A stretch of DNA of 64,000 nucleotides from Chiua virens. Taxonomy: Eukaryota; Basidiomycota; Agaricomycetes; Boletales; Boletaceae. Positions 1-9,585 of this stretch are shown piece by piece. The position numbers were made by a program, and so were the translations under genes. The notes under the pieces were generated by a model. The model did no database searches. It had not been told where the DNA came from and saw only the letters and a list, made by a program, of their open reading frames with translations. The stretch spans positions 310,001-374,000 of the forward strand of contig JAHNUO010000002.1 in NCBI GenBank assembly GCA_019787685.1, written 5' to 3'. Numbering within the stretch: position 1 is the stretch's first letter; each line of letters opens with the position of its first letter.

Positions 1-427
1 GATCACAGAAGTGGAGCAGCATATTGTTTTGGTAAAGGTGGATAAATGCTGGGCAGACATGACCAAAATCAATGGCCAGAGCCTGTGGTTGCAGTTGGGC
101 CTTGAAGGAGTGGAAGAGGGAGACAATCCAGCGAAGAGCATGTCCTGCCTTGGAGGGGCAGGAGATGATGATGGTGGGGATGGCAAAGGCCTTGCCTTTG
201 TTGGAGCTGTTCTTAATGGTCCAGGACCATTGGAATAGGTGGGCAGCATAATGTTTCAAAACGTAGGATGGAAGGGCAGGTTTCAGAAAGGTGTGGAAGG
301 CTCTGCCAACCTCTGAGAGGCGAACCTCACAGGGAAAGGGTGAAGAGCAGGTGTGCTTAGTAGGCTTGGGAGGAGGGGAAATAGCATTCCCATGGGGGGA
401 TGGTGGTGGTACTGGATCAAGAAGCAT
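1..427 (-). CDS. Unidentified open frame, runs off left edge
   Basis: A minus-strand frame starts at an ATG at 425-427 and stays open for about 142 codons to the window edge. The predicted protein begins Pro-rich, then has a plausible globular stretch with many aromatic and aliphatic residues. I do not recognise a family and see no catalytic motif. Sequence just to the right (about 433-540) matches the 5' leader of GyA elements, so the first codons may lie on a repeat junction and the true start may differ. It could be a fragment of another transposon protein or of a host gene. Confidence 0.3.
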   Translation of the reverse strand, partial: MLLDPVPPPSPHGNAISPPPKPTKHTCSSPFPCEVRLSEVGRAFHTFLKPALPSYVLKHYAAHLFQWSWTIKNSSNKGKAFAIPTIIISCPSKAGHALRWIVSLFHSFKAQLQPQALAIDFGHVCPAFIHLYQNNMLLHFCD

Positions 428-432
428 TCCTA

Positions 433-818
433 TACTCAAGACTGAAGGTCCAAACAGTATAGCAGCTGACAGTGCACCCTTGGAATGCAGGTTGTACTCT
501 TTACTGAGACCACAATACTAGTGTCCCCATTACAAAAATATATGTCTAATTTTGGAAACATTGTTTATACCATCATTGCAACGATCATATTAGCTACTTT
601 CTTCTCACTTTATATAATTCTTTACACAATCAAACAAGTCCAGGAAACCCAAACTCCCTTCACTTTAAAATCCAAACAAACAACTTTGAAATTCTTTTCA
701 GATTGTTCTCTCCTTATGAAGACTCATATGGCAACCAAGACAACAACAGTTGGGGAGCACCAGCACCAGACAACTGGAACTCAACAATGATGGATTACAT
801 AGGAGCAATTGTTACAAT
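433..818 (+). pseudogene. GyA-like element fragment: leader plus ORF1/ORF2 fusion
   Basis: The leader around 433-535 resembles the leaders of GyA-3 and GyA-4. An ORF from 485 starts with the ORF1 N-terminus (LFTETT-like) and, after about 19 codons, runs in frame into an ORF2 start at about 542. ORF2 shows its hydrophobic segment (residues about 8-28 of ORF2). After one frameshift near 700 the conserved tail LFSPYED...WGAPAPDNW follows. Most of ORF1 is missing, so this is a deletion derivative. The fragment ends where an LTR-K copy begins at 819. There is no gag beyond the first possible codons. Confidence 0.6.
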
Positions 819-1471
819 TGTAACAACCTAGAACAAATGTAGACTATGAGGGACTTGCAAGTGGTTGTAGTGCAGTGTAAAGGATGAAGAATACAAGGAG
901 TCTGACGAGTGAGGCGAGAACTACAGAGGAGATCTGTCTATGAGAGACAATGGGGAATATCCAAAGGTGAACTTTGTTAGAGTTCCCTGGAGCTGCATTC
1001 ACATCTTATATACTAAAGTACAAGCGGAGTTCTAATCTGAGTATGAACTACATAGATAAGGTACAGAGTCCTGATTGGAGGATAAGGAGTGAAACCATGA
1101 GGAAACCATGATGTTATACAGGTATCTGGTGGTGATGGTGAGTCATAGATAAAGACATGAGGAACATGTGTGTATGCATAGCATACCACTGCAATATGTG
1201 TCATAATGAATAGGTATGAGTCATATGGAATCATAGATAAGAGATAATGTGTGAATACATGTGTGTTGTGCATGGGTTATGACAGCGTGTGAGAACACAT
1301 GTCTAATAATGAATAGATATGACTCATAATGTGGCGACCAATAGGATGCAATCCTGAGTATAGCCTTGGCATGAGGCAATAGATGCTATAATAGACATTG
1401 AGTATCTTGATAATGGAGTAGAGTGTTGAGTAGGAAGGCAAAAAGGTTAATGGTAAAATGTGATCGTAACA
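819..1471 (-). repeat. Solo LTR, family LTR-K
   Basis: The stretch begins TGTAACAACC and ends GTAACA. Read on the minus strand it matches the LTR at 62764-63310 along most of its length, including a TATA-like stretch and a CTAACAAAGTTC-like box similar to the GyA LTR. No internal element sequence follows. I see no clean 5-bp duplication (ACAAT left, ATGAT right), so one flank has changed or the copy is rearranged. Confidence 0.75.
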
Positions 1472-1711
1472 ATGATCATGATTCCCATGCACCTAACTTT
1501 CCTGCCTTGTGGTTAACACATCAATCAACATGTGCTTCTCACATGGCTAGGGTTACAACACAACCCTTGTGCATGTTCTTAATCTCTGTGTGCTTCCATT
1601 TCATTACACTACCTTAACAATGTGTACTTGCATGCTAGATCCTTCTGTTGATGCATCATGCCTTCATGACTCATCATGACTCACATTGTGACTCCAACCT
1701 GACTTATACAG

Positions 1712-2416
1712 TGTAGAAAACAAATAATAGGTGATATGAAGAAAGGTGGGGCAATAGGTTCGTCCCAAGGGGGGTTATATTTGAAGGAATGAAGGGTTCA
1801 GGTTTGTCTAAGAGTCCTAGAGGCTGCTGAATGATCTGGAATGAAAAGTGGTTGACGTAAAAGTATCCGGGGGGAGGCGAGGCAATGAGAGTATTGATTC
1901 GAGTAGATGAGATGCAGAGGAACAATAGAACAAGGTAAAAGAGAAACTATCCAGCTCACTCACACACAGGAGAGTAAACAGGAGATCTCCTGAATGCAGA
2001 AAGATAATATGTTTGTGTTAGAAACATGGTTTTATAGTCCTGGGCATAACCCAGGACTTTTAAAGGTAATCCAACCCTAAGTAAGTGTACAGGATAGACG
2101 TAGGATGAGTATGCTAAGAAGGAGTGTCAAACCTTGTAGATGACAAAGAAAGAAAAGGTGTTAGGATAGTAATGACCTTAATAAGGCCAAATCGAGTAGA
2201 ACAAGTCAAATCGGATGAAGCGGAATATGTACAATGGAACCGGATTGGATCACGTTGACTTGGATTGGACTTGGATTGGATTCAGATGATCTGTAAATGC
2301 TAGGAATGAAACCGGGCTGGCACGAAGTCGATGGCGGATGAGACGGGAGGTGATATGACATGATGAAGAGTGAGGAAAATGTATCCTACAACCGTAGGGA
2401 GTATCTAACTCCTACA
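1712..2416 (-). repeat. Solo LTR, family LTR-D
   Basis: This is an inverted copy of the 706-bp LTR at 36044-36749. The termini are TGTAG...CCTACA in either direction. The element-sense TATA box is on the minus strand (TATAAAAC near 2033). The flanks are ACAG and ACGG, a possible 4-bp duplication with one mismatch. There is no internal region. The sequence to the right (2417 on) resembles a piece of a GyA/LTR-K type LTR, so it landed in older repeat sequence. Confidence 0.8.
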
Positions 2417-4280
2417 ACGGATCATATCCTATTGGTCAATGCCATGACTCTCATGCATACTCTACATTGCCAATACCTCATGTAGCCGATACCTCGGACC
2501 TGTTCAGTGACAGCACTATCAATCTCCTTCATCATCTTTGCAATGAAACACACTTCTGAGTGATGAAATAGGATGAAGGTCATCTTGTGTAGAGATGCAC
2601 TGGCAGCTTGTTTTGTCAAATTGTTTACCATGGTATAGTCCAAACTGAAGCTTGCTGAGAATCACCTTGAGTGTGTTTATAAGTAGCTCAAAGGGCCTCT
2701 CATCAATAGATCCTGACTGGATAGGTTGCTTGAAGGCCCTCCATATGACATCCAAATCATGCTATGCAGCAAATTGAAACTGTTAGCTCTTGCAAGTTCT
2801 TACCCAGGGTACCTAGGCCATGTTACAAAGATATTGTGGGGAATTATGCTCAATAGAGATAAGGATTGGCATCTCAGCAGCAATGAAACCAAAGTGTAAT
2901 TCACCAAACACATCTTGTCTGTGGGTATAAAAGTGGTATATGTCCAAAACTGCATTCGAGAGTGTAGATGATATCTAGGGCTTGGGCCTCAGAATCAGGG
3001 AGTCAAATAGTGCATTTGCAGATTGGATATAGGTTGCAAGAGATTGTACCTGTTCAGAAACAATGTTTGCTAACTGCATCCATGTGGGTAGACAAGGCCT
3101 CAAAGAATAGTTATAGATGGAAGTGCACTGTGGGCACAGAGAAAGAGAAGTATGACAGTGAACACATCCTACAGATCAACAGTAAGTGCCAAAATTTTGT
3201 TCTTGCCAGTGCTAAGGAACCAGCAAAGCACCTGCTCCAATACCCACAGGGGGGTGCTGGTTTATGTGCAATAGGAACTGTGTGTATTGTAATGCAATCA
3301 CATGCCATTTGAGGGTCATGAGTGGCACCTGACACAAGGACACAATAGTGTTGTCATAAACCTTCCAACTCCAATCTGGTGATGTTCAGTACTTGTACCA
3401 CAGGCTATTTGCAAGCATAGAAGGTGCATCTGGCTTGAGATCTTCTGTAGATAGTGGTATCTCTGGCAAAAAAGAGACCATGTCATGCATAGCTGTTTCT
3501 GGGATTAATTAGGGTTATTGTGTGACTTATGTGGGCAAAGGATAATATGTCTGCTGCTACAAGACTCCTTACAGATCCAATAGATAGTGGCCTCCATCCA
3601 TGTCAATGAGAAGAGCTTGGAGTGACCTTACATGCATCCCCTGGTTGTTCAAGATCCTATGAGCAGTGTGAAGGACATTTGTGATATTACTGGTTGTGTT
3701 CATAGAGGTCCAGACAGTGGAAAACAATAGAATATTTTACCCTCTGTCATGACTATGCCAGCATATGAGGTCTGGGACAATACTGAGAAGCTTAGCTAAA
3801 GAAAAGAAGATTATGTATATTGGAAATTTTCAGCCTGCATGACCAGTCATGTGTAAGCATTATAAGGTGCTCCATTCCCATTTACCATGGTAAGACATGT
3901 TAATGGAGGAATCATTCCATTGACATGGCATTACAATCTGGATCACATCATTGTTATATAGCTGGACTGTAATCTTATCAAAGCTGTACCTGGTAATAAG
4001 AAGCACATGATATTATTGTCCCTTATAATGCATGATAATAGATGAGTCACATTACACTGGCAAGCTATAACTATGGACATGAGACTACAAGAATTCATGC
4101 CAATGTGTCTCAAGATGCTTGTAATTCATTTTGGTTGTTATTTATCCACTGTATCCTGCCCATAGATTTAGAACAAACTATAGCTCAAATTTCTACATGA
4201 AAGTAATATCACAGGCATCATGACCAGTGCTTGAAAATTAGTACTATTTCTGACTACTGCTGCATTTGAATCCCTTCACC
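2417..4280. other. Unassigned stretch, degenerate coding-like segments
   Basis: About 2417-2500 resembles a GyA/LTR-K LTR scrap. The rest has only short frames (60-114 codons) with many stops. The minus frames at 2519-2755 and 3540-3780 look protein-like (for example a MDGGHYLL segment), as expected of an old transposase or host gene remnant. No family can be named. I see no RNA gene, promoter or terminal repeat here. Confidence 0.4.
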
Positions 4281-4930
4281 ACACCTGCACTCGTTATCAC
4301 TGTTGTTGTGTGGTTGCACACATTGCTACTGCCACTGCCGTTGTTGTTGTTGTTGTTGTGTGGTTGAACACATCATCACCACTACCACCACTGTCATTGT
4401 CATTGTCATGCAGTTGAACACATCACCACCACCACTCCTGCCATCATCGCCATCATGCAGTTGCACATATCACCACTGCTGCTGCTGCTGCCATCATTGT
4501 TGTTATTGTCATCATGTAGTTGAACACATCCCCACCACTGCCATTACCATTATTGTTGTTGTGTCCTCAAGGTGATGGTGATGGTGTGGGTGAGGCATCA
4601 TCATCATCGTTGTTGGGTCCTCAAGACAGCAGTGGCAACATGGGTGCATTGCTGTGTTGTGATTGTGTGGTTGCATACATGTCATGGTGATGTTATTGAT
4701 AGCACTGGGTTATCAACAATGCTGCTCCATTATCATTATTGTTGTGCCCTCCAGATGGCGATGGTGATGTAGGTGAGGCCATGTATGTGGTTATTGTTGC
4801 TGTCATGTCATTGATGGCACTGGGCCAGTGGTGGTGGTGGGTGGTGATTGTGATCATGAGTGCAAATTGTGGGTGATGGTGATGTGTATGCATAGTACAC
4901 AGTCAGTGGTGTGCAGTGGTGGTGTACCTG
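4281..4930. repeat. Trinucleotide-rich minisatellite
   Basis: The DNA is built from CAC, CAT, TCA, GTT and GGT triplets. A box close to GTTGAACACATC recurs at about 4309, 4361, 4410, 4457 and 4517, giving a unit of roughly 47-60 bp. The right half (about 4570-4880) switches to the complementary GATGGTGATG-type triplets, with a GTGAGG box at 4594 and 4772. The short His- and Cys-rich frames it creates are composition artefacts. Confidence 0.75.
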
Positions 4931-5049
4931 TGCTGTTGCCTAGTGGTGACAGGGGGTAAGATAGACAAACCACTGAGGAGAATATCATTCCACTCATGGC
5001 AGTGAAACTGCAAGGCAACAATGTTGGTTCACATTCTTATTGGTTAATA

Positions 5050-5406
5050 TGTTACAATCTCAATGTTTCATCCCTCTACGGATATTACCTTCAATCTTTT
5101 CTGACAAATGTCTCATGCCTCATGTGAAGGCTGTCCACAGGATCATATCCTATTGGCTGCCACATAAAACACAGCATCCTCCCATAGCCATGCTTCTTAT
5201 GACTCACTTCTTATCATCCAATAGCATCATGCATAGTTCATACTCAGCTTAGAACTTCAACATCCATGTAGTTATAAACTCCATGAATTGATGCCAGAGG
5301 ACTCTAACAAAGTTCTCTTGGAGTTTTCGCCTCTTTGATTGAACATCAACACCTTCTCACTTTCCTCACTACACAACTAGTTCAGTCTTTATTCTAGGTT
5401 GTTTTA
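5050..5406 (+). repeat. GyA-1 5' LTR with self-primer box
   Basis: The LTR starts TGTTACAATC. Its end is decayed to TA (GTTGTTTTA instead of GTTGTTTCA). The 11-mer AACAAAGTTCT at 5306-5316 is the reverse complement of AGAACTTTGTT at 5409-5419, two bases past the LTR. The TATA box seen in younger copies is degraded here (TTATAAAC near 5270). It is shorter than the 433-bp LTRs of GyA-4. Confidence 0.85.
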
Positions 5407-5605
5407 TTAGAACTTTGTTGTCTTTCTTCACCATTGACACTACTGCCAAGTTCCTCGACCTCGTCATAGCCACGTCCTGCAAATAAACAAGCATGTTCTC
5501 AGTAAGTTGTCACTTTGAAAACAGAAGGGAAAGTCTGCTTTCAATAAGCTGCTAAATAGATTAAAGGTTTCAATAATGCAATAGCAAACAGCGCACCCCA
5601 CAGGG

Positions 5606-6250
5606 CAGCTGATTGTTCTCTTAACTGAGCCCACTCTCCCAGTATCATCCTCCTACTTCCTTCTACCCTTTGAGGTCACTGGAGAGGAGATTCTTTTCAA
5701 TCAAGAGACAGATCTTGCCTGCATTGATGCCACTTTTATGGCTCAAGCAGTTGCTGCAGAGAATCTCAACCCAGATTACCACTCGCAGGAAGAGACTTTT
5801 CATGTCCTCCTTGAACAATTTCTTGGGAGCTTTTCCCCCTTACCGGATTATGAGTCCAAAACCAATAGTCAGTGCAGCAGCCTGAACTTATGCTATTCAA
5901 CAGAGGAACCAGAGGTTAAGCAGGAGATTGCCAAACCCTCTCTTATCAAACAGGAAGCATCACCCATTTCCATATCCCTATTCACAAGGGAAGTCTCATC
6001 CCCACTCCCAGAACTCATGCCAAGCAGAGCATCATCAGTAGAGTTGTTAGGAGACCCCAATAACTATATCCTACCGGCAGAATTAGCCAGGAGGTTAGCA
6101 GGTCCCATAAGGACAAATAGACAGAGAATAGCTGCAGCGAGAAGATAAGAAGTATCCTCTCGTATATGTCCATACTCATAGTATGACACCTTCAAGTTCC
6201 CATGTCTTAGACCTAGGAACACTCTCTGCATCCCTCCTGAATACCTTTAA
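5606..6250 (+). pseudogene. GyA-1 ORF1, acidic protein of unknown function
   Basis: The frame is open from about 5606 (V-L-L-T-E-P) to a stop at 6146-6148. The same frame then continues to the normal ORF1 end (RPRNTL...EYL, stop 6248-6250). A second stop interrupts the PYS.YD motif. Conserved blocks shared with the other copies are a D/E-rich N-terminal part with (E)DLNPD and EEFH-like motifs, SPEL.YPTEEPEVK, GDPN, and a basic C-terminal part ending RPRNTL. No known domain is recognised. No ATG is preserved at the expected start. The next ORF begins 8 nt after the stop. Confidence 0.65.
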
Positions 6251-6258
6251 GAATTTTC

Positions 6259-6452
6259 ATGTTCATTTACACAATTCCTGTCTCAATTCTTATCTGCACC
6301 TGCACTTTCCTATACATGATATACTAACTTGCTAAGAACCTCATTGACTACCAAAGGAGCCTGAGCTTCTGAATCCAGCTCAGCAAGTACACTGTCATAG
6401 TTGCACTCTATTCACCTTACAAGCAACAAGTACTGGAATATCAACCAGCTCC
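6259..6452 (+). pseudogene. GyA-1 ORF2, small membrane protein (first part)
   Basis: ATG at 6259 opens a short protein with one hydrophobic segment (residues about 3-21). The block NLIDYQRSLSF and an ALYSPYKQQ motif follow, nearly matching GyA-2 (SLIDYQRSLNF, ALYIPYEQQ). Two in-frame stops interrupt it. GyA-2 is inserted at 6453 with the duplication GCTCC, and the frame resumes at 20664. Its function is unknown; conservation between otherwise diverged copies argues for a real protein. Confidence 0.65.
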
Positions 6453-6882
6453 TGAAACAACCTAGAACGATACTAGACTGTAAAGTGTAGTGGTTAAGTG
6501 AAGAGGTGGTTCAGTCCAGCAAAGAGGCGAAAACTCCAAGAGAACTTTGTTAGAGCTCTCTGGCTTAGATTCATGGGGTTTATATACTACATGGATATCG
6601 GAGTTCTAATCTGAGTATGAACTACATAGATAAGTATGATGTATCCTATTGGATGATAAGGTGTGAATAGATATGAGTCATAGATAAGAGCATAGCCTTG
6701 CACTGCCGGTGATGAGTCAGTGATAAGGGAAATGAATAGATAAGGGCATGAGGTGATGGATGCTGTGTTATTGTGGCAGCCAATTGGATATGATCCTTTG
6801 GACAGCCTTGACATGAGGCATGTGTCTTTAGAATAGATTGAAGGTTAAATCCATTAAGGAAGAAAAAGTTGGTATCATAACA
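6453..6882 (-). repeat. GyA-2 3' LTR (430 bp)
   Basis: Read on the minus strand it runs TGTTATGATACC ... GGTTGTTTCA. A polypurine tract (ACGGGGGGTAG, minus strand, 6883-6893) abuts it. It differs from the 5' LTR by seven A/G transitions, a 1-bp indel and an extra 39 bp around 6680-6720 that lies between direct repeats of GAGTCA. Confidence 0.93.
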
Positions 6883-8979
6883 CTACCCCCCGTCTGTTGA
6901 TCAGACTCCGGATGATCTATTTCATAATTGAGATGATGGAGACTATCCTCATCTTCAGATTTGGTTTTATCATTGTAAGTATGAAACATGGAGTTAAATT
7001 CTGTTTGTGTGACTTTTAGTTTATGTGGGGCATCTGGATGTGCTTCGTGGAAATCAGATATGAGATCCAGTGCATTCTTCAGATTCTTTAGGGGTTCCCA
7101 TGTTCTTTCGTCATCATCATAGCCTTTCCAGTGTATGAGATATTCTAGGCAGTGTCCCTTCATTCAGGAATCGACTATACAGTCTGCTTCAAATTCTTCT
7201 TCTTGGTCATCTCTGATTATTATAGGTCGTGGTTTATAAACCAGCTGATCGGGTAGATGTTCTTTATAAGGTTTGACCTGAGAGATATTTACAACTGGAT
7301 GTATTCACATAGTATGTGGGAGTTGAAGTTTTAAAGCATTCGGGCCATGCATGGATATTATGTCATAGGGTCCAATCCACTTGTCTATGAATTTGGGGTG
7401 TTGTTTTATTTTTTAATTTGCTGTAGAGAGCCAGACCTTATCTCCAATGGAGTAAGAGGGTGGTTCTGATCTCGATTTATCAGCAATGTTTTTCATGTGT
7501 TCCGCGGCTTTATCTATATTAGATTTGGTTTGTTCTAGAACTTGGAAAAATCCATAATGTAGTTCTGAGCAGCCGGGTTTTTCATGGATTGTGGCATAAT
7601 TCCCATCCTAGGGACATAGGAACATGTGATTTTGAATGGTGAGAATTTAGTGGCAGTGTGTTTCTTGCTGTTATATGAGAATTGTGCGAGAGGAAGCCAA
7701 TCGGCCCATGTGTTATCTTTCTTGGCACAGAACATGCGACGATATTGTTGCACTTCTTGGTTCATTCGTTCCGATTGTCCGTCTGTTTGTGAATGATGTG
7801 CGGTACTTAATTTGGGTGTTATTTTTAACCCTGAGCATATATCTTTCATAAGTTGGGAAGCGAATTGTGGTCCTCTATCCAATATGATGGTTTTGGGGAG
7901 GCCATGTTGTTTCCATATATGTGAGAGATATAGTTTAGCGAGATCCATAGATGTACACATTTTGTGGCATGAGATAAATTCAACTTCTTTAGAGAAGCGA
8001 TCCACAACCGTGAGAATGGAATCATAGGAGTGTGAAAGTGGGAGATCTGTGATGAAATCTGCTGAGATATCTTCCCATGGTAATGACGGTGTTTCTAAGG
8101 GTTGTAGGAGTCCTGCTGTTTTCTGGTTTGAACCCTTGAATCGAGCGCATCTTTCACAATGTGAGACATAATTTTTGACTTCTTTGTTCATACGAGGCCA
8201 AATGTAGGTTCGTGAGAGAAGTTCTAAAGTTTTGTCATGACCAAGATGTCCGGCTTCAGGTGTGTCATGGAACATAGTTATGGATTTGGTGTGTAAAGCA
8301 TCCGGAATGAAGATTCTACCCCCCTTTCTAAGGAAGGCGTCCTTGACTGTATATCCAATAGATAGGAGATGTTTCATGGCATTAGGTGATAATTGCATAG
8401 TTTCATGTTGTATATCTGATAGAAATTGATCGCCATTATAGAGGAGAGTGACGGCTGATCTGATCTTGGATGGATCCATGAGAAGGATTCCTTTGTTATC
8501 ATCTTCAATTCCAATCATGTGGTCCTCCCTCCTGCTTAAAGCATCTGCTTTTCCCATAGTGACTCCAGCCTTGTGGTGCCAAGTGAAGTTAAAGTGTGAG
8601 AGATATTGTGCCCATCTTGCTTGTCTTCGGTTAAGATCTTGGCGTGTCATAAACCATGTAAGGTTCTGGTGGTCATTCCATATTTCAAATTCATGTTTTG
8701 CACCCTCAAGACAGTGGCGCCATAGTTCCAGTGATCGGATAACAGAGAGCATTTCTTTGTCAGCAATTGGGTAGTTCCGTTCTTCCGGTGTCATAGAGTG
8801 GCTATTATAAGCAACTGGGTGCCAAAGTCCTTCTTTTTCTAAAGAGAGAACTGCTCCTGTTGCAAAATCCGATGAATCACATTCTAAGCGATATTTGGCA
8901 TTCTGATCCGGATAAGCAAGGATAGGGGCTGTCATAAATGCCTTTTTAAGCATAGTGAATGCTTCGTCACAAGTGAAGG
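6828..8979 (-). pseudogene. GyA-2 pol, distal half: RNase H, integrase, chromodomain
   Basis: The frame from 9001 (first seven codons contributed by the GyI LTR) down to 7535 gives RNase H (DSSDFATGAVLS, DKEMLSVIRSLELW, NDHQNL). Next comes the integrase HHCC region (H..H, CERCARF) and the catalytic core with DFITDLP, DRGPQFAS and the glutamate of GQSERMN. Stops interrupt the linker at about 7140-7535. The chromodomain ORF (6828-7163) shows EYLIHWKGYDDDERTWEP. The pol stop lies 55 bp inside the 3' LTR. It is homologous to GyA-4 pol throughout. Its role would be cDNA synthesis and chromatin-targeted integration; this copy is broken by stops and by GyI. Confidence 0.9.
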
Positions 8980-9548
8980 TGTCATATCCCGTATATCTCA
9001 TCGATCCAACTCCGAGATCTCCGGGTTTACTCCTTCATAACTCCGGTGCGATCTCTCTCCGGACACAACTCCTGATCTCCGGACTTCACTTAGAACCTTC
9101 TTGATTTCCTCTTGTCTCTTTTCGTACTAGTGTTACATTAGTAATAACCTGTGTCTCGCTTAACAGCACAGCTCCAGCCTCTGTACATACCCAGCTCCAC
9201 TCCGGTTATATACTTTCCCAATTTCCGTCTTACTCAGTTTCTTACCAACCCCGTTACTAATCTCCATTCTACTCCGAGTATATAAACTGTAGTACTCCGA
9301 CTTTGTACCCTCAGTCTGAATATTAGTTTTACCTTCTATTCCCTCCAAACTCCATAAGGCCTCGACGGTCTTACCTCTGCTCGACTTCACTTCGGTGTTA
9401 AGTTTCACCTCCGACCTCCGTTCTCCGTTCTCCGAAATAAAGGACAGACTCGTGACAAGGGCGCACCACACACGGTGAAGTCAAGTCCCTTCGCAAGAAT
9501 AACTCCAGAGTTCCAGAGTTCATACCCCGAGTAGACCCGGTCTTAACA
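8980..9548 (+). repeat. GyI 5' LTR
   Basis: It starts TGTCATATCC and ends CGGTCTTAACA. TATATAAA at 9279-9286 is the promoter TATA box. The presumed RNA start is at 9313, where the self-primer AGTCTGAATAT begins. About half of its differences from the 3' copy are CpG to TpG or CpA. Confidence 0.95.
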
Positions 9549-9561
9549 GTATATTCAGACT
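9313..9561 (+). other. GyI self-priming pair (R start and primer site)
   Basis: AGTCTGAATAT at 9313-9323, 34 nt after the TATA box, is the exact reverse complement of ATATTCAGACT at 9551-9561, which starts 2 nt after the LTR. The match is exactly 11 nt, with mismatches on both sides. In the fungal Tf1 element the first 11 nt of the mRNA prime reverse transcription in this way. No tRNA-type TGG start is seen at the primer site. Confidence 0.8.
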
Positions 9562-9585
9562 TCCACTTGTCACTAGTCACTGAAC

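Noticed and set aside
814..1476. ACAAT flanks of the left LTR-K copy as a target duplication
   Set aside because: The right ACAAT would require the LTR to end three bases early; the conserved LTR end is GTAACA.
4303..4772. Cys- and His-rich frames
   Set aside because: Translation of trinucleotide repeats, not zinc proteins.
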